Below the pieces are notes generated by a model. That model saw nothing but the letters and a program-made list of their open reading frames with translations, was not told where the DNA came from and did no database searches. This document shows, in pieces, positions 14,217 through 22,506 of a DNA stretch of 25,490 bases. Origin of the DNA: DATAAM01 sp036260075 (GTDB lineage: Bacteria; Actinomycetota; Acidimicrobiia; Acidimicrobiales; JAHWLA01). The stretch covers positions 1 to 25,490 of the forward strand of contig DATAAM010000223.1 in assembly GCA_036260075.1 (NCBI GenBank), given 5' to 3'. Made by a program: the position numbers and the translations under genes. Each line of letters begins with the position of its first letter. The first letter of the stretch is position 1.

Positions 14217-14305
14217 GTGGAGCAAGAGAGAGTAGCCGAACTGCGGCCTCCGCCCGTCCGTCGAACCGGGGCGGGCCGGACCCGTGGGTAAGGTACGGCC
14301 CGACC

Positions 14306-14962
14306 ATGGGACTCCAGCAGTTCGAGCGGCGCCTCGAACGCCTCGTCGAGGGCGTCTTCGCCAAGGCCTTTCGCAGCGGGCTCCAGCCCGTGGAGGTGGG
14401 TCGCCGTCTGACTCGGGAGATGGACCTGCACCGCACGGTCGGCGTGCGCGGCGTGCTCGTGCCCAACTGGTTCGAGATCGCGCTCGCCCCCGCCGACCAC
14501 GAGCGGTTCGCCCCCTTCGAGGAGAGCCTGCTGCGCGACCTGGCCGACATGGCCCGCCAGCACGCCCGCGACGAGGGCTACTCGTTCGTCGGGCCCGTCG
14601 AGATCGCGCTCGAGCCGGATCCCTCGCTCACGCCCGGCATGTTCCTCGTCTCCTCCGAGGTGCGGGAGGGGGCGGGCGGCGGCGAGCCCGGGTCCCTCGT
14701 GCTGCCCGACGGCACCCGCGTGGAGGTCACCGGCGACCCCGTCACCATCGGCCGCCTGCCCGACTGCGACATCGTGCTCGACGACCGCAACGTGAGCCGT
14801 CGCCACGCCGAGGTGCGCCGCACGCCCAACGGCTTCACCGTGGTCGACCTCGACTCCACCAACGGCACGCGGGTCAACGGAGCGGGCGTCAAGGAGCGCC
14901 GCCTGGCCGACGGCGACAGCATCACGGTCGGGACCACCACCATTCGGTTCGAAGCCTCCTAG
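14306..14962 (+). CDS. fhaA: FhaA-type protein: DUF3662 domain plus FHA domain
   Basis: 218 residues. The N-terminal 110 residues (MGLQQFERRLERLVEGVFAKAF) are the FhaA N-terminal domain (DUF3662). The C-terminal FHA domain has GR (149-150), SRRH (164-167) and STNGT (184-188), the phosphothreonine-binding residues. In mycobacteria FhaA is phosphorylated by PknB and binds the pseudokinase domain of MviN/MurJ, regulating peptidoglycan precursor export. It is shorter than the mycobacterial protein because the long linker is absent. The ATG at 14306 was chosen because upstream codons run into the tRNA gene. First gene of the fhaA-to-pknB operon. Confidence 0.93.
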   Translation: MGLQQFERRLERLVEGVFAKAFRSGLQPVEVGRRLTREMDLHRTVGVRGVLVPNWFEIALAPADHERFAPFEESLLRDLADMARQHARDEGYSFVGPVEIALEPDPSLTPGMFLVSSEVREGAGGGEPGSLVLPDGTRVEVTGDPVTIGRLPDCDIVLDDRNVSRRHAEVRRTPNGFTVVDLDSTNGTRVNGAGVKERRLADGDSITVGTTTIRFEAS

Positions 14963-14972
14963 AGGGAGCGCG

Positions 14973-15410
14973 ATGCCCGAGTCGCTGCTCACGATCCTGA
15001 AGTTCCTCTTCCTGGCCCTGGTGTGGCTGTTCTTCGCCCGCGTGCTGCGGGCGGTGTGGGCCGAGCTCTCGCCCGCCGCCGAGCCCGCCCCCGCCGTCGG
15101 CGGCGGCCGTGGCGGAGTGGCCCGCCTGAAGGTGGTCGAGCCCGCCGACAAGCGGGGCCTCGCCTTCGACGTGGGCGACGAGCTCACGGTGGGCCGGGCG
15201 GGTGGCTGCCAGATCGCGCTGGAGGACGACAAGACCGTCTCCCAGCTCCACGCCCGCGTCTTCAGGGGGGCGGAGGGGCGCGTCTACGTCGAGGATCTCG
15301 GGTCGACCAACGGCACCTACCTCAACGCCAAGAAGCTCACCGGTCCCGCCGCCCTCCACCGAGGCGACCGCCTCCAGGTCGGCCGCACGGTGCTGGAGGC
15401 CACCAAGTGA
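14973..15410 (+). CDS. fhaB: FhaB/FipA-type membrane protein with FHA domain
   Basis: 145 residues. One N-terminal transmembrane helix (about 7-24), a short Pro/Gly linker, then an FHA domain with GR (74-75), SQLH (90-93, where SRxH is usual) and STNGT (111-115). In mycobacteria FhaB (FipA) binds the phosphorylated kinase and division proteins at the septum. It begins 10 bp after fhaA, and its stop overlaps the pstP GTG. Confidence 0.93.
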   Translation: MPESLLTILKFLFLALVWLFFARVLRAVWAELSPAAEPAPAVGGGRGGVARLKVVEPADKRGLAFDVGDELTVGRAGGCQIALEDDKTVSQLHARVFRGAEGRVYVEDLGSTNGTYLNAKKLTGPAALHRGDRLQVGRTVLEATK

Positions 15411-16582
15411 CCCGCCTGCGCGCCGGCGCCGCCACCGACGTGGGGCGCGTGCGGAAGAACAACGAGGACAGCCTGCTCGTCTCCTCGCCGCTGTTCGCCG
15501 TCGCCGACGGCATGGGCGGCCATGCCGCGGGCGAGGTGGCCTCGAACATCGCGGTCGAGACGTTGGCCCAGCGCTTCGAGGCCGACCACAGCGCCAATGG
15601 CCTGGCCGAGGCCGTGCGCGCCGCCAACCGTGCGGTGTGGGAGCGGGCACAGGCCGACCACGGCCTTCGCGGCATGGGCACCACGATCACGGCCGTGGCG
15701 CTGGTGGAGGACGGCGACGACGAGGTGCTGGCCGTCGTCAACGTGGGCGACTCCCGCGCCTACCGCCTCCAGAACGGCGAGCTCGAACAGCTCACCGAAG
15801 ACCACAGCCTCGTCGAGGAGCTGCGCCGCAGCGGCCGCATCACCGACGACGAGGCCCGGTCCCACCCGCAGAAGCACGTCGTGACTCGCGCGCTCGGCAT
15901 CGAGCCCGACGTCGACGTCGACTGCTTCCGAGTCCTGCCCTACAAGGGCGACCGCTTCCTCCTGGCCAGCGACGGCCTGTTCGACGAGGTGGACGACCCC
16001 GCCATCGCGTCCACCCTGCGGCGCGTGGCCGATCCCGACGAAGCGGCCCGCACGCTCGTCGACATGGCCAAGTCGGCCGGGGGCTCCGACAACATCACCG
16101 TGGTGGTCGTCGACGTCACCGACGACGGCGACCGCGCCGCCAAGGCCTCGGCAGCCATCGAGGACGAGGACACACCGGCCGTCGTGCGGGCGTTGGCCCA
16201 GCGGGCCCGCGCCGTGAAGCGGCCCAGGCGGCTCACGCTCCGCGTGGCGCTCTTCGTCAGCGTCGTCCTGCTCGTGCTCCTCGGCGCCGTGGCCGCCGTG
16301 GGCGTGTTCGCCCGAGGCGCCTACTTCGTCGGCCTCGACGGCGACGAGGTGGTGATCTTCCGCGGTCGCCCCGGCGGGCTGCTGTGGTTCGACCCCACCG
16401 TGGAGGTGCGCACCGGCATCCCGGTCGAAGACGTGCCCGCCGCCCGCGTCGACGCCGTCCGGGCGGGCAAGGAGGAGCCCAGCCTGGGCGCCGCCCGGCG
16501 CTACGTCGAGAACCTGCAGGAACAGGCCCCCACGGCCACGACGACGACGTCGTCCACCGCACCCCCCACGTCGGCACCGTGA
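15407..16582 (+). CDS. pstP: PP2C-type Ser/Thr protein phosphatase PstP
   Basis: 391 residues from a GTG that overlaps the fhaB stop as GTGA. It reverses phosphorylation by PknB and related kinases. PP2C metal and catalytic motifs are all present: NNED (18-21), DGMGG (34-38), GDSR (114-117), SDGLFD (188-193) and GGSDNIT (225-231). One transmembrane helix lies at about 278-302, and a small extracellular domain (about 305-370) ends in a Thr/Ser/Pro-rich tail. This is the standard PstP layout. Confidence 0.95.
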   Translation: MTRLRAGAATDVGRVRKNNEDSLLVSSPLFAVADGMGGHAAGEVASNIAVETLAQRFEADHSANGLAEAVRAANRAVWERAQADHGLRGMGTTITAVALVEDGDDEVLAVVNVGDSRAYRLQNGELEQLTEDHSLVEELRRSGRITDDEARSHPQKHVVTRALGIEPDVDVDCFRVLPYKGDRFLLASDGLFDEVDDPAIASTLRRVADPDEAARTLVDMAKSAGGSDNITVVVVDVTDDGDRAAKASAAIEDEDTPAVVRALAQRARAVKRPRRLTLRVALFVSVVLLVLLGAVAAVGVFARGAYFVGLDGDEVVIFRGRPGGLLWFDPTVEVRTGIPVEDVPAARVDAVRAGKEEPSLGAARRYVENLQEQAPTATTTTSSTAPPTSAP

Positions 16583-17880
16583 GGCGCGCCGCCCGTCGCG
16601 ACACCGAGCTGGGGCTGCTCGTGATGGTCGCGCTCGTGACGGTGGGCGCCTACGCCCTGGCCAGCCTGGGCAAGAGCGCCTCCCTCCCGGTCGACATCGG
16701 TCCGTTCCTCGCCGTCATCCTCGGCCTCCTCCTGGCCGCCCACGTGGCCGTGCGCAGGCTGGCGCCGGGCGCCGACGCCGTGCTTCTGCCGCTGGCCGGG
16801 CTCCTCAACGGCATCGGCTATGTGTTCATCGCCCGCCTCGACAACGACCTCGCAGGCCTCCAGGCCACGTGGACCGCCCTGTCGGTGGTCGCGTTCGTCG
16901 GCACCCTGGTCGTGGTCCGGCGCGTGCGCGACCTGGAGCCGTACCGCTACACGTTCATGCTCCTGGGCATCGGCCTGCTGCTGCTCCCGCTGGCGCCCGG
17001 CATCGGCCGCGTCATCAACGGGGCCCGCCTGTGGGTGAGCCTCGGTCCGATCACCTTCCAGCCCGGCGAGCTCGCCAAGGTGGCGCTCGCCGTCTTCTTC
17101 GCCGCCTACCTGGTGGAGAAGCGGGAGCTGCTGGCCGAGCTGCGCCTGACCCGAGGCCGCCTCCCCAGCGTGCGCATCATCGGCCCGCTGCTCCTGGCGT
17201 GGGGCTTCTCGCTGCTCGTCATGACTGCCGAGCGCGACCTCGGCTCGTCGCTCCTCTTCTTCGCCCTGTTCATCGGGATGGTGTGGATCGCCACCGCCCG
17301 GGGCGAGTACCTGGCGCTCGGCGTGGTGCTCTTCGGGCTCGGGGCCACGTTCGCCTACACATCCTTCGGCCACGTGGCTGCCCGCGTGCAGGTGTGGATC
17401 GACCCGTGGTCCCGGGCCGCGGGCGCGGGCTACCAGCTCACGCAGAGCCTGTTCGCGCTCGGCACCGGCGGCTTCGGCGGCACCGGCATCGGCCTCGGCA
17501 GCCCGGGCCGCATCCCCGCCGCCACCACCGACTTCATCTTCGCCGCGGTCGGAGAAGAGCTCGGCTTCCTCGGCACCGCCGCGATGATCACCGCCTACCT
17601 GTTGATGGTGGGCGTGGGGCTGCGCATCGCCGTCCGCTCCGACCAGCCGTTCGAGAAGCTGCTCGCGGCCGGGCTCACCACCATCCTCGGCGTGCAGACG
17701 TTCATCATCGTGGGCGGCGTCACCCGCCTGGTCCCGCTGACCGGCATCACGCTGCCGTTCGTGTCCTACGGCGGCTCGTCGCTGGTGGCCAACTACGTGC
17801 TGCTGGCGCTGTTGCTGCGCATCTCCGACGACACCGCCCGCCGGGCCGTCAACCGGGCCACGGCCGAGGCGACGGCCTGA
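16579..17880 (+). CDS. rodA: FtsW/RodA-family peptidoglycan glycosyltransferase
   Basis: 433 residues with many transmembrane helices (SEDS family). It polymerises lipid II into glycan strands together with the transpeptidase encoded next. Motifs: NGARLWVSLGPITFQPGELAK (147-167, read in two parts), ERDLGSSL (218-225), GTGGFGGTGIGLG (295-307), EELG (326-329) and PFVSYGGSS (393-401). The GTG overlaps the pstP stop (GTGA), and its own stop overlaps the pbpA ATG (TGATG). Position next to pbpA makes RodA more likely than FtsW. Confidence 0.93.
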   Translation: MRRAARRDTELGLLVMVALVTVGAYALASLGKSASLPVDIGPFLAVILGLLLAAHVAVRRLAPGADAVLLPLAGLLNGIGYVFIARLDNDLAGLQATWTALSVVAFVGTLVVVRRVRDLEPYRYTFMLLGIGLLLLPLAPGIGRVINGARLWVSLGPITFQPGELAKVALAVFFAAYLVEKRELLAELRLTRGRLPSVRIIGPLLLAWGFSLLVMTAERDLGSSLLFFALFIGMVWIATARGEYLALGVVLFGLGATFAYTSFGHVAARVQVWIDPWSRAAGAGYQLTQSLFALGTGGFGGTGIGLGSPGRIPAATTDFIFAAVGEELGFLGTAAMITAYLLMVGVGLRIAVRSDQPFEKLLAAGLTTILGVQTFIIVGGVTRLVPLTGITLPFVSYGGSSLVANYVLLALLLRISDDTARRAVNRATAEATA

Positions 17881-19328
17881 TGGACCCCCAGATCCGCCGC
17901 CTGGGCATCGTGCTGATGGCGCTGTTCGTGGCCCTCTTCATCCAGCTCAACAACATCCAGGTGCTGCAGGCCGACAAGCTGGCCGACGACCCCCGCAACA
18001 CGCGCAACGCCACCCGCGACTTCAGCCGCGACCGGGGCCAGGTCCTCAGCGCCGACGGAGCCGTGCTGGCCCGGTCGGTGCCCACCGACGGGCCCTTCGA
18101 GCGCCTGCGCCAGTACCCCGAGCACGACCTGTTCGCGCACGTCACCGGGTACTTCTCGTTCACCTTCGGCAGCGACGGCGTGGAGCGCACGTACAACAAC
18201 GTGCTGGCCGGCCGCGACATGGAGATCCGCCGCCTGCGCGACATCCTCACAGACAGGGTGATCGTCAACGACGTCACACTGACGATCACCAAGCGCGTGC
18301 AGCAGGTCGCCCGCGACGCGCTGGGCGACCGCAAGGGCGCCGTCGTCGCCCTCGACCCGACCACGGGCGCCGTGCTGGCGCTGTGGAGCTTCCCCTCGTA
18401 CGACCCCGAACGGCTGTCGGCCCACGACCAGCAGGCGGTGCAGCAGGCCTGGGACGAGCTCACTGCCGACCCCGACCGGCCGATGCTGCCCCGCACGTAC
18501 CGGCGGGCCTATCCGCCGGGATCGACCTTCAAGGTGGTCACGTCGGCCGCCGCGCTCGAGCGGGCGCCGGAGCTGGTGACCAAGGACTACCCGCGCCTGC
18601 GCGCCCTCGACCTGCCGCAGACGAACAAGGACCTGCCCAACTTCGGCGGCTCGACCTGCGGCGGCCCCCTGCCCCAGCTCCTGCGGGTGTCGTGCAACAC
18701 GGGATACGCGCAGATGGGCCTCGACCTCGGTGCCGACAAGCTCTCCGGCGAGGCCCACGAGTTCGGCTTCGGGCAGCGGCCGCCGTTCGACCTGCCCGCG
18801 GTGGCGAGGTCGGTCTTCCCGGAGGCGGAGGAGTTCGAGCGCGACCTCCCCGGCCTGGCCCAGTCGGCCATCGGCCAGCAGAACGTGGCCGCCACCCCGC
18901 TCGAGATGGCGCTGGTGGCGGCGGGCGTGGCCAACGGCGGCAAGATCATGAAGCCGCACGTGCTGGCCGACGTGCGCGACAGCGAGGGCAACGTGGTGCG
19001 CACCGCGCAGCCGGGCGAGTGGCTCACGGCCACGTCGCCGGAGGCCGCCGCCGCTCTGCGCGACATGATGGTCGCCGTCGTCAACGGCGGCACCGCCACC
19101 CGGGCCGCCGTGCCCGGCGTGCAGGTGGCGGCCAAGACCGGCACCGCCCAGACCACAGGCGACAACTCCCACGCGTGGATCGTGGCGTTCGCGCCCGCGG
19201 AGGCGCCGCGGGTGGCCGTCGCCGTCATCGTCGAGAGCCAGCCGGGCCTCGGCGACACCGTCACCGGCGGCCGCATCGCCGCCCCGATCGCCCGGGCCGT
19301 CATCCAAGCGGCACTGGCCGGCCCGTAG
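17880..19328 (+). CDS. pbpA: Class B penicillin-binding protein PbpA
   Basis: 482 residues. One N-terminal membrane helix (about 8-22), a dimerisation region, then the transpeptidase domain with the active-site S215 in STFK (215-218), SCN (271-273) and KTG (419-421). It cross-links peptidoglycan made by the upstream SEDS protein. Coupled to rodA by a 1-bp overlap. In M. tuberculosis pknA lies between pbpA and pknB; here pknB follows directly. Confidence 0.95.
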   Translation: MDPQIRRLGIVLMALFVALFIQLNNIQVLQADKLADDPRNTRNATRDFSRDRGQVLSADGAVLARSVPTDGPFERLRQYPEHDLFAHVTGYFSFTFGSDGVERTYNNVLAGRDMEIRRLRDILTDRVIVNDVTLTITKRVQQVARDALGDRKGAVVALDPTTGAVLALWSFPSYDPERLSAHDQQAVQQAWDELTADPDRPMLPRTYRRAYPPGSTFKVVTSAAALERAPELVTKDYPRLRALDLPQTNKDLPNFGGSTCGGPLPQLLRVSCNTGYAQMGLDLGADKLSGEAHEFGFGQRPPFDLPAVARSVFPEAEEFERDLPGLAQSAIGQQNVAATPLEMALVAAGVANGGKIMKPHVLADVRDSEGNVVRTAQPGEWLTATSPEAAAALRDMMVAVVNGGTATRAAVPGVQVAAKTGTAQTTGDNSHAWIVAFAPAEAPRVAVAVIVESQPGLGDTVTGGRIAAPIARAVIQAALAGP

Positions 19329-19343
19329 GCTGGTCGGAGGCCC

Positions 19344-21218
19344 ATGGCACAACGCGCGCACGTCTTCAACGGCCGGTACGAGATCGTTCGACCCATCGCC
19401 CGAGGCGGCATGGCCGACGTGTTCCTCGCACGCGACCAGCTCCTCGACCGCCCGGTGGCGCTGAAGGTCCTGTTCCCCGAGCTGTCGGTCGACCGCTCGT
19501 TCGTGGAGCGGTTCCGGCGGGAGGCGCAGGCCGCCGCCAACCTCACGCACCCCAACGTGGTGTCCGTCTACGACTTCGGCGAGGAGGACGGCACCAGCTT
19601 CATCGTCATGGAGTACATCGACGGCCGCACCCTCACGTCGATCGTCCGGGCCGAGGGACCGCTGCTGGCCGATCGGGCCGCCGCCATCGGGGCCGACGTG
19701 GCCGCCGCGCTGGCCTTCGCCCATCGGCAGGGCGTCGTGCACCGCGACGTGAAGCCGGGCAACGTGCTGATCGACGGGTCGGGCCACGTGCGCGTCACCG
19801 ACTTCGGCATCGCCCGCGCCGCCAACACCGAGGAGAACCTGACCCAGGCGGGCGCGGTGATGGGCACGGCGACGTACTTCTCGCCCGAGCAGGCCCAGGG
19901 CCACCGGGTCGACGGGCGGTCCGACGTCTACAGCCTCGGGGTGGTGCTCTACGAGATGGTCACCGGGCACCCGCCCTTCGCCGGCGACAACCCTGTCTCC
20001 ATCGCCTACAAGCACGTGCGGGAGGATCCGCCCCTGCCGCGGTCGGTCAACCCGGCCGTGCCGCCCGCCTTCGAGGCGATCGTCATGCAGGCGATGGCCA
20101 AGGACCCGGCCCTGCGCTACCAGAGCGCCGACGACCTTCGGGCCGACCTGTTGCGGTTCCGCCAGGGTCGCGGCGTCATGGCGGGCCCGCCCACCCAGTC
20201 CGTGGCGGCCACCACCGTGCAACCCTCGGTGGCCGCCGACCGCACCCGCATGGTGAGCGCCACCGAGGTGGCACCCCCGCCCACGTCGCCCCGCCGCACC
20301 GGCGCCTACATCGCCCTGCTGTTCGTCATGCTGGCGGCGCTGGCGGTGCTGCTGTTCCTGCTGGGCCGCACACTGGGCCTGTTCGGCGGCGACTCGGCCC
20401 CGAAGCAGGTCGACGTGCCCAGCGTCATCGGCAAGACGGCCGACGAGGCCGACTCCGTCCTCACCGACCTGGGCCTGGTCGTCGAGCGCCAGTTCGAGAA
20501 CAACGAGGCCGACGCCAACGTGGTGTTCGCCCAGGACCCGACGGCGGGCGAGCGGGTCGACACCGGCAGTCGCGTGATCATCAAGGTGAGCCAGGGCGAG
20601 GCGCCCGTGCGCGTGCCCAGCGTGGTGGGCGAGGACGTGGAGGAGGCCGTCGACACCTTGCGGGCCGCGGGCTTCGAGGTGCAGCAGACGAGCCAGGCCG
20701 ACCCGGAGGCGCCCGAGGGGCGCGTGCTGTCGCAGGACCCGCGCGGAGGGCAGGAGGCACCCAAGGCCTCGGTGGTGCGCATCGTGGTGTCGAGCGGCAA
20801 GCCCAAGGTGGCGGTGCCCAACGTGGTCGGGAAGGACGAGACGCCGGCCAAGGACGAGATCCTCAACGCCGGGCTGAAGGTGCGCACCGTGGAGGAGGCG
20901 TCGACCACCGTGGCCGAGGGCAAGGTCATCCGCACCGACCCGCCCGGCGGCACCGAGGTCGACCAAGGCTCGACCGTGACGGTGGTGGTGTCGTCCGGCG
21001 TGGAGCGGCTGGAGGTGCCCGACGTGACCGGCCGCACGCAGGAGGACGCCGTCAACATCCTGCGCAACGCCGGGTTCCAGGTGCAGGTGCAGACGGAGAA
21101 CGTGCAGGACGACGCCCAGGACGGCCGGGTGCTGCGCCAGACGCCGACCGGGGGCAGCTCGGCCGACCGGGGCTCGGTGGTCACCATCACGGTGGGCCGG
21201 AAGCGGGGGAACAGCTAG
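19344..21218 (+). CDS. pknB: Ser/Thr protein kinase PknB with four PASTA repeats
   Basis: 624 residues. Kinase domain (12-275): Gly-rich loop ARGGMA (19-24), K41, catalytic HRDVKPGN (133-140), DFG (153-155), GTATYFSPEQ (174-183) with SPE in place of APE. One transmembrane helix (about 321-341) is followed by four PASTA repeats (about 356-417, 422-486, 490-552, 555-617) that bind muropeptides or lipid II outside the cell. It phosphorylates the FHA proteins and cell-wall enzymes. GGAGG at 19336-19340 is the ribosome site. Its stop overlaps the stop of the convergent Doc-like gene in a shared CTAG (21215-21218). Confidence 0.96.
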   Translation: MAQRAHVFNGRYEIVRPIARGGMADVFLARDQLLDRPVALKVLFPELSVDRSFVERFRREAQAAANLTHPNVVSVYDFGEEDGTSFIVMEYIDGRTLTSIVRAEGPLLADRAAAIGADVAAALAFAHRQGVVHRDVKPGNVLIDGSGHVRVTDFGIARAANTEENLTQAGAVMGTATYFSPEQAQGHRVDGRSDVYSLGVVLYEMVTGHPPFAGDNPVSIAYKHVREDPPLPRSVNPAVPPAFEAIVMQAMAKDPALRYQSADDLRADLLRFRQGRGVMAGPPTQSVAATTVQPSVAADRTRMVSATEVAPPPTSPRRTGAYIALLFVMLAALAVLLFLLGRTLGLFGGDSAPKQVDVPSVIGKTADEADSVLTDLGLVVERQFENNEADANVVFAQDPTAGERVDTGSRVIIKVSQGEAPVRVPSVVGEDVEEAVDTLRAAGFEVQQTSQADPEAPEGRVLSQDPRGGQEAPKASVVRIVVSSGKPKVAVPNVVGKDETPAKDEILNAGLKVRTVEEASTTVAEGKVIRTDPPGGTEVDQGSTVTVVVSSGVERLEVPDVTGRTQEDAVNILRNAGFQVQVQTENVQDDAQDGRVLRQTPTGGSSADRGSVVTITVGRKRGNS

Positions 21219-21607
21219 GAGTCGAGGCGGCGGGCGTGCCGGGCGAGCACGGCGGCGCCCGCGAACGTGGCTGCGTGCCCGGTGCCCATGTCGGCGATGA
21301 GGCGGGCGATCTCGGTGCTGTCGGCGAGCACCCAGCCGTTCACCTCGTAGAACCGGCCCACGGCCCGGCGGGCGATCTCCTCGTTGTCGAGGGCGAACGG
21401 GTGGAACGCCAGCAGCCCCTCGAGCAGCGCGGCAGCCAGCTGGTGGATGTTCGCCTCGAGGGTGCCGGGCTCGGCCTCGGCTGTGCGGCGCAGCGCCAGG
21501 TAGAGCGCCTCGCGGTCGACGTTGTCGACGCGGCCGAGCACATCGTGGGCGACGCGCAACACGTCGGTCGCAGACAAGTAGCGTACGGGGAAGTGAGCGC
21601 CACTCAT
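21215..21607 (-). CDS. Doc/Fic-fold toxin-like protein with degenerate active site
   Basis: 130 residues. YLSATDVLRVAHDVLG at the start, then LAAALLEGLLAFHPFALDNEEIARRAVGRFYEVNGWVL, follow the death-on-curing family. The catalytic signature H-x-F-x-(D/E)-(G/A)-N-(G/K)-R survives only as HPFALDN (H69, N75): the acidic residue, the small residue and the final Arg are displaced or lost. Doc proteins phosphorylate EF-Tu and Fic proteins AMPylate targets; this one may be inactive or have another activity. Divergent partner of the RHH gene at 21679. It is an extra module relative to the usual pknB-trpG junction. Confidence 0.75.
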   Translation of the reverse strand: MSGAHFPVRYLSATDVLRVAHDVLGRVDNVDREALYLALRRTAEAEPGTLEANIHQLAAALLEGLLAFHPFALDNEEIARRAVGRFYEVNGWVLADSTEIARLIADMGTGHAATFAGAAVLARHARRLDS

Positions 21608-21678
21608 TGACTGCGGACATCATGACATCATTCACACACTATGAGTGGTGATGCTCATAGGCAGCTAGGATCTCGCCC
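21601..21678. promoter_or_regulatory. Repeat-rich divergent promoter/operator of the Doc-like/RHH pair
   Basis: Contains an 8-bp tandem repeat GACATCAT twice (21616-21631), an inverted repeat TATGAG/CTCATA (21640-21659), and CACTCAT (21601-21607, over the Doc-like start codon) matched by ATGAGTG (21641-21647). This is the density of sites expected for RHH-antitoxin autoregulation. AGGA at 21667-21670 is the ribosome site of the rightward gene. Confidence 0.6.
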
Positions 21679-21909
21679 ATGGCCCTCGACGACCACGCGT
21701 TCAAGGCGCGGCTCCCCGCCGACGTGTGGAGCGAGCTGCGCACCTACGCCTACCTCTCGAAGCTGAGCGTCAACGAGGTGGTGGTGAAGGCCGTCCGCTC
21801 GTTCCTGGCGCAGGAGGCGACGGCCCCCGAGGTGCGCGCCATGATCGAAGCCGAGGCGGCACGGTTGCGGCGCCTGCTCGAGGAGGAGGGCCGCGCGGGC
21901 GACCGCTAG
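21679..21909 (+). CDS. Ribbon-helix-helix-like antitoxin candidate
   Basis: 76 residues. KARLPADVWSELRTYAYLSKLSVNEVVVKAVRSFL is a strand-helix-helix DNA-binding fold, followed by an acidic/basic helix (EVRAMIEAEAARLRRLLEEE) that could bind the toxin. It is similar to the 9908-10135 product inside the transposon. The arrangement, divergent from the Doc-like gene instead of upstream in the same operon, is unusual. Its TAG stop overlaps the trpG stop in a CTAG (21906-21909). Confidence 0.8.
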   Translation: MALDDHAFKARLPADVWSELRTYAYLSKLSVNEVVVKAVRSFLAQEATAPEVRAMIEAEAARLRRLLEEEGRAGDR

Positions 21910-22496
21910 GCCGGCAGCAGGCCGGCGGTGGCGAGGAAGTTGCGCAGGAGCGGCTTGCCCACCGACGTGAGGATCGACTCGGGGTGGAACTGGACGCCTT
22001 CCACCGGCAGCCCCCGGTGCCGCACCGCCATGATCACGCCGTCGGCGGTGGTCGCCGTGACCTCCAGCTCGTCGGGCACGGACGCGGGGTCGATCACCAG
22101 CGAGTGGTAGCGGGTGGCCTCGAAGGGATCGGGCAGCCCGGCCAGTACGCCGTCGCCCCGGTGGTGCACCGGCGAGGTCTTGCCGTGCATGATCTCAGGC
22201 GCCCGCACGATGCGAGCGCCGAACACCTGGCCGATGCACTGGTGCCCGAGGCACACGCCGAGCACGGGCACGCCCGCCCGGCCGAAGCGCTCCACCACCT
22301 CGTTGCTGATGCCCGCGTCCTCGGGCCGCCCGGGGCCGGGAGAGACGAGCACGGCGTCGGGCCGCAGCGCCTCCGCCTGGTCGACGGTGACGGCGTCGTT
22401 GCGGTGCACGACGGGCTCGGCGCCCAGCTCGCCCAGGTACTGCACGAGGTTGTAGACGAACGAGTCGTAGTTGTCGACGACGAGCACGCGGGGCAC
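21906..22496 (-). CDS. trpG: Anthranilate/aminodeoxychorismate synthase glutamine amidotransferase
   Basis: 196 residues from the GTG at 22496; longer in-frame starts run into the neighbouring gene. It releases ammonia from glutamine for anthranilate (tryptophan) or aminodeoxychorismate (folate) synthesis. VLVVDNYDSFVYNLVQYLGE is the family N-terminus; the triad is C82 (GVCLGHQ), H171 and E173 (FHPES). No trpE or pabB lies nearby, so it may serve both pathways. This placement between DUF881 and pknB is the same as trpG in mycobacteria. Confidence 0.93.
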   Translation of the reverse strand: MPRVLVVDNYDSFVYNLVQYLGELGAEPVVHRNDAVTVDQAEALRPDAVLVSPGPGRPEDAGISNEVVERFGRAGVPVLGVCLGHQCIGQVFGARIVRAPEIMHGKTSPVHHRGDGVLAGLPDPFEATRYHSLVIDPASVPDELEVTATTADGVIMAVRHRGLPVEGVQFHPESILTSVGKPLLRNFLATAGLLPA

Positions 22497-22506
22497 GGGG
22501 TCGAGG

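Noticed and set aside
17793..21635. Very long open frame on the minus strand (1280 codons)
   Set aside because: It is the shadow of rodA, pbpA and pknB, caused by very high GC and few stop codons. The translation is rich in Arg, Gly and His and has no family pattern.
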